From: CAZIPZ01 sp964541075
GTDB taxonomy: Bacteria > Acidobacteriota > Terriglobia > 20CM-2-55-15
Reading direction: 5' to 3'
Assembly (NCBI GenBank): GCA_964541075.1
Contig: CAZIPZ010000078.1
Coordinates: forward strand, 1-17,419
Length of the DNA stretch: 17,419 bases
The position numbers were made by a program, and so were the translations under genes. Below, in pieces: positions 15,021 through 17,419 of the stretch; within the stretch, counting starts at the first letter, position 1; each line of letters opens with the position of its first letter. The notes below the pieces were generated by a model that saw only the letters and a program-made list of their open reading frames with translations, ran no database searches and was not told the origin of the DNA.

Positions 15021-15974
15021 ATGCCTAGGCGCTTTGTTCTCTCTTCTCTGGTCCTCTCAATGTTTGTCAGCCTCCTGGCGGCTTCTGAGGTCAACGTCGT
15101 ATCCTCTCGCAACACCGTTGGACCTCCGATCGTCTTTACGCCCCCGCCTATGCGCCAACCCCCAGATCGGAAAGGCAGACTGATCGTGGTGAACTGGAAC
15201 GTTCACGTCGGACACGGAGACATCAAGGCCTTGCTCAAAACCATCTCGGATGCCGAGAACGCGAAGGGGCTCGGGAAACCTGAGTTCGTTTTGCTATTGG
15301 AAGAAAGCTTTCGGCAGGGAGCAGAGATTCCGGCATCGACTGGCGTAAAAGCACCGCGACGCATTGCACCGCCGGATTCAGCCATGGATATTGAGGATCT
15401 CGCACGGTCTTTCGGCTGGTGGCTGTACTACGCCCCCTCAATGCGGAACGGCGACTTGGTAGGTGCTGACGCCGAAGACAGAGGCAATGCGATACTCAGC
15501 AGCCTTCCGCTTCGCGACGTTAAGGCTTTTGAATTGCCATTTGGCGTGCAGCGTCGTGTCGCACTGACGGCCGCCATTACTGATGTTCAAGGTCAGCCCA
15601 GGCTTCGCGTCGCGGTTACACACTTCGACACCCGGGCGCCCTTGATGAAAGGATGGATCTTCGGTGGGCCGGCGACACGAAACGATCAGGCGAAAGGATT
15701 CGTCTCCGCACTGAAGGAAGTCGGAATCGACAACCTGCCGCTCGTCATCGGCGGCGATTTGAATACATACATGGGCTCACAGGCCTTGGAAACGGTGTCC
15801 GAAATCGCACCGCATGCCAATTGCGGAAGCGTAGCCACACATATTCTTGGGATGAAGCTCGATCACCTGTTCGCGAGAATTCCAGGAAGCTGGGCTAGTG
15901 AATGCGTCCGCGGTCAGAGCACGCATGGATCAGATCACTATCCGCTCATGCTTCATATGAATGTATCTTGGTAA
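15021..15974 (+). CDS. Secreted endonuclease/exonuclease/phosphatase-fold enzyme
   Basis: The 317-residue protein has an N-terminal signal peptide or anchor (RRFVLSSLVLSMFVSLLAAS, residues 3-22). It carries the complete EEP metal-dependent phosphohydrolase set: N58-W-N60 (VVNWNVH), E94/E95 (LLLEES), R154-GNAILS, H201-F-D203, G245-D246-L-N248, L280-D281-H282 and S304-D305-H306-YP. The fold serves DNase I, exonuclease III, sphingomyelinase and inositol phosphatase; the substrate here is undecided. Export points to an extracellular nucleic acid or phospholipid. Cys268 and Cys295 could pair. ATG 15021 is chosen over the upstream ATG 14877 because the extra 48 codons lack character and would bury the signal peptide; the Shine-Dalgarno is weak. 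The stop codon region is tandemly duplicated. Confidence 0.88.
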   Translation: MPRRFVLSSLVLSMFVSLLAASEVNVVSSRNTVGPPIVFTPPPMRQPPDRKGRLIVVNWNVHVGHGDIKALLKTISDAENAKGLGKPEFVLLLEESFRQGAEIPASTGVKAPRRIAPPDSAMDIEDLARSFGWWLYYAPSMRNGDLVGADAEDRGNAILSSLPLRDVKAFELPFGVQRRVALTAAITDVQGQPRLRVAVTHFDTRAPLMKGWIFGGPATRNDQAKGFVSALKEVGIDNLPLVIGGDLNTYMGSQALETVSEIAPHANCGSVATHILGMKLDHLFARIPGSWASECVRGQSTHGSDHYPLMLHMNVSW

Positions 15975-16001
15975 TTTGATGAATGTATCTTGGTAATTTG
16001 A
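15957..16001. repeat. 22-bp tandem duplication at the end of the EEP gene
   Basis: The 22 bases TGAATGTATCTTGGTAATTT plus GA (15958-15979) are repeated perfectly at 15980-16001; one more base at the left edge also matches. The first copy holds the last codons (MNVSW) and the TAA stop, and the second lies in non-coding sequence. A perfect match without drift points to a recent slippage event. It leaves the protein unchanged. Confidence 0.95.
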
Positions 16002-16011
16002 GGGATGATGG

Positions 16012-16380
16012 TTAGTTCGATGCCAGCCATTGCTCCGCTTCTTCGCGATCCCGGAACACTTGGATGTTTAACTTGCCGCGGCCAAGAGCGGCATAAAAGC
16101 AGGCGGTACGATAGATATTGGGATCTCGCACGAGAACAGCTATAGGCCCGCGTCCTATACCACCGAAGATGGACAACTCTTCACCGATAAAACGCCTGGC
16201 ATCAGCAAAAGTCGGGCTTCCAGTCGCAGCCGTCACATTGTAGAGAATGCCGTATCCGTCGATGTTGTTTTCTCGACGGAGTCGGTCCAGGATCTCCAAA
16301 TCCTGCTCCGTGGAAAGGACGCCCCAGATGGTCACCGTTACGCGCTTCTGGATATCATCGCGTCTGACTTCGAATGGCAT
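16012..16380 (-). CDS. STAS/SpoIIAA-like domain protein
   Basis: The 122-residue single-domain protein begins with a short beta strand (VRRDDIQKRVTVTIWGVLS) and alternates helices and strands: DLEILDRLRRENN, GYGILYNVTAATG, FADARRFIGEE, IAVLVRDPNIYRTACFYAALG, and an end, NIQVFRDREEAEQWLAS, that is typical of SpoIIAA/STAS-like small proteins. Such proteins often act as anti-anti-sigma factors or lipid/nucleotide sensors. No Ser/Thr in the canonical DSxG phosphorylation site is seen, so classical partner switching is not supported. ATG 16380 has no strong Shine-Dalgarno. It converges on the EEP gene from the right. No kinase or sigma gene is adjacent. Confidence 0.7.
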   Translation of the reverse strand: MPFEVRRDDIQKRVTVTIWGVLSTEQDLEILDRLRRENNIDGYGILYNVTAATGSPTFADARRFIGEELSIFGGIGRGPIAVLVRDPNIYRTACFYAALGRGKLNIQVFRDREEAEQWLASN

Positions 16381-16714
16381 GGCTTTGGCTGTATCCTAAC
16401 ACGAGAGTTTATGCGTCCTCTAATGGCATCAAAAATCGGTGAACCTTCATACTGCCGTCCGAGAATCAGAACCAGTCTGAGGGCGATTCTGAAAACATGG
16501 ATTCAATACACAACTGCGTCTACCTAGCGGCCTGAATACCATTGATTCTGCAATTAAGCTTGCGCAGCAACTACGCAAGGAAAAGCTCCATTTGCAGACA
16601 CATTTTCCATTCGTTGCACGGGAAATGCTCCCTGCTAACCGAGTCTGGGACCGCGATGTCTAATTCACAGGCCCGCAAGTCAGGGCTCACCCACACTAGA
16701 GATTTTTTCAAAAG
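16381..16714. other. Intergenic stretch with a small inverted repeat
   Basis: The stretch between the divergent STAS-like (-) and metallophosphoesterase (+) genes contains no gene I can support; one 38-codon frame from 16411 lacks any motif. An inverted repeat CTTGCG (16559-16564), nine bases, CGCAAG (16574-16579) could be a regulatory site or chance. A run of six T lies at 16703-16708, just before the downstream start. Confidence 0.5.
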
Positions 16715-17419
16715 ATGAGCAAAACAACAATATCGCGGCGCCAGGCAATCCAGTCAATGGCCGCGTTTACGGCGGCGGCCGTAATCAAGCCTGCGTCGCT
16801 CTTCAGCGCCGGCCCCGTCCAGGACACAATTCGATTCGCAGTAATCGGCGATTGGGGTTCCGGCGCCGATGATACCGCGGCGGTAGCACGCCAGATGTTC
16901 AACAGCCACAGGCAAGCGCCGATGGATTTCGTGATTGCTGCAGGGGATAACATTTACCCCAGTGGCAGCGGACGTTTTTTCACCAAGCACTTCGAGCGAC
17001 CCTTTGCTCAACTGCTGTCAGAGCGCGTGAATTTTTACGCGGTGCTCGGCAATCATGATGTCGAGGAGGGAAGACAGGACCAGTGCCGATACCCGCTCTT
17101 CAACATGGGGGGCAGGAACTACTACACCCTCAGGCAAGGCGATGGGCTTGTGGAATTCTTTATGCTTGATTCCACCGATTTTGATGCCCCGCAGGCCGGC
17201 TGGTTGGAAGAAGCGCTGCGCATGTCAAGTTCGCGGTGGAAGATTGCCGTCTTCCATCACCCGATATATTCCTCCGGCAACAGGCATGGCTCGAACCTCA
17301 TGCTCAGAAAACAACTTGAGCCACTATTCACCCGCTATAGGGTCAATGCCGTGTTCTCAGGGCATGACCACATCTACGAACGGGTTAAGCCACAGCAGGA
17401 TGTTCAGTATTTTGTGACC
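16715..17419 (+). CDS. Purple-acid-phosphatase-like metallophosphoesterase (partial, 5' end)
   Basis: The frame is open for 235 codons to the right edge, so the C-terminus is outside the window. The N-terminus has an SRRQ twin-arginine pair and a modest hydrophobic stretch (MAAFTAAAVI), a possible Tat signal; the consensus is only partly met. The dinuclear-metal motifs appear in order: GDWGSG (Asp46), GDNIYPS (Asp78, Tyr81), GNHD (Asn113, His114), FHHPIYSSG (His182) and GHDHIYER (His217, His219). This order is that of tartrate-resistant/purple acid phosphatases, which release phosphate from esters outside the cytoplasm. ATG 16715 is the first start; only AAAAG precedes it, so the Shine-Dalgarno is poor. 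Missing C-terminus makes the family length untestable. Confidence 0.85.
   Translation, partial: MSKTTISRRQAIQSMAAFTAAAVIKPASLFSAGPVQDTIRFAVIGDWGSGADDTAAVARQMFNSHRQAPMDFVIAAGDNIYPSGSGRFFTKHFERPFAQLLSERVNFYAVLGNHDVEEGRQDQCRYPLFNMGGRNYYTLRQGDGLVEFFMLDSTDFDAPQAGWLEEALRMSSSRWKIAVFHHPIYSSGNRHGSNLMLRKQLEPLFTRYRVNAVFSGHDHIYERVKPQQDVQYFVT

Noticed and set aside
1..17419. tRNA, rRNA, CRISPR, transposase or integrase signals
   Set aside because: I looked in the intergenic stretches and among the translated frames and saw no tRNA T-loop context, regular spaced repeats, or recombinase motifs.

Overview
The window looks like chromosomal DNA from an Acidobacteriota-type soil bacterium. The main clue is the first large gene. 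It is an Oar-like outer-membrane receptor of about 1,076 residues with an N-terminal carboxypeptidase-regulatory-like domain, a class that is greatly expanded in Acidobacteriota. Moderately GC-rich codon use and the other families present (CsbD/YjbJ, YbaL-type antiporter, DotU-type protein) fit that, but no phylogenetic marker here settles the phylum. I found no rRNA, tRNA, insertion sequence, integrase or CRISPR array.

Layout. (1) 1-3295: the tail of an upstream gene and the TonB-dependent receptor (+). (2) 3390-6912: a secreted HExxH metalloprotease-like protein (-) and a MarR regulator (-), with lon protease (+) transcribed away from marR. The 24-bp marR/lon gap is almost filled by a perfect 8-5-8 inverted repeat that overlaps a TTGACA -35 box. 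MarR therefore probably controls itself and lon. The secreted protease downstream of marR has its own TATAAT box. (3) 7081-8145: a protein of uncertain function that resembles, from memory, the 'putative adhesin Stv' family, followed by about 560 bp without a convincing gene. (4) 8707-10437: a YbaL-type cation/proton antiporter with a TrkA-N domain (+). (5) 13408-10451, all on the minus strand: a cardiolipin-synthase-like phospholipase D, a small two-helix membrane protein, a 51-residue zinc-ribbon protein with a strong Shine-Dalgarno, and a DotU/TssL-type membrane protein with no other secretion genes in view. (6) 13902-14114: a CsbD-like protein with a possible sigma-54 promoter. (7) 14241-16380: an unrecognised Cys/Pro-rich protein (-), a secreted endonuclease/exonuclease/phosphatase-fold enzyme (+) whose 3' end carries a 22-bp tandem duplication, and a STAS/SpoIIAA-like protein (-). 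(8) 16715-17419: the first 235 codons of a purple-acid-phosphatase-like metallophosphoesterase that runs off the end.

Much of the set concerns the envelope and stress: proteolysis (Lon, secreted metalloprotease), ion homeostasis (YbaL), phospholipid synthesis (PLD) and a CsbD protein. The two least ordinary parts are the MarR-lon control region and the orphan DotU protein with its two small unannotated-looking neighbours. The Stv-like protein about 2.3 kb from the DotU gene could be a cargo or surface partner, but this is speculation. No complete new system is proven by the sequence.
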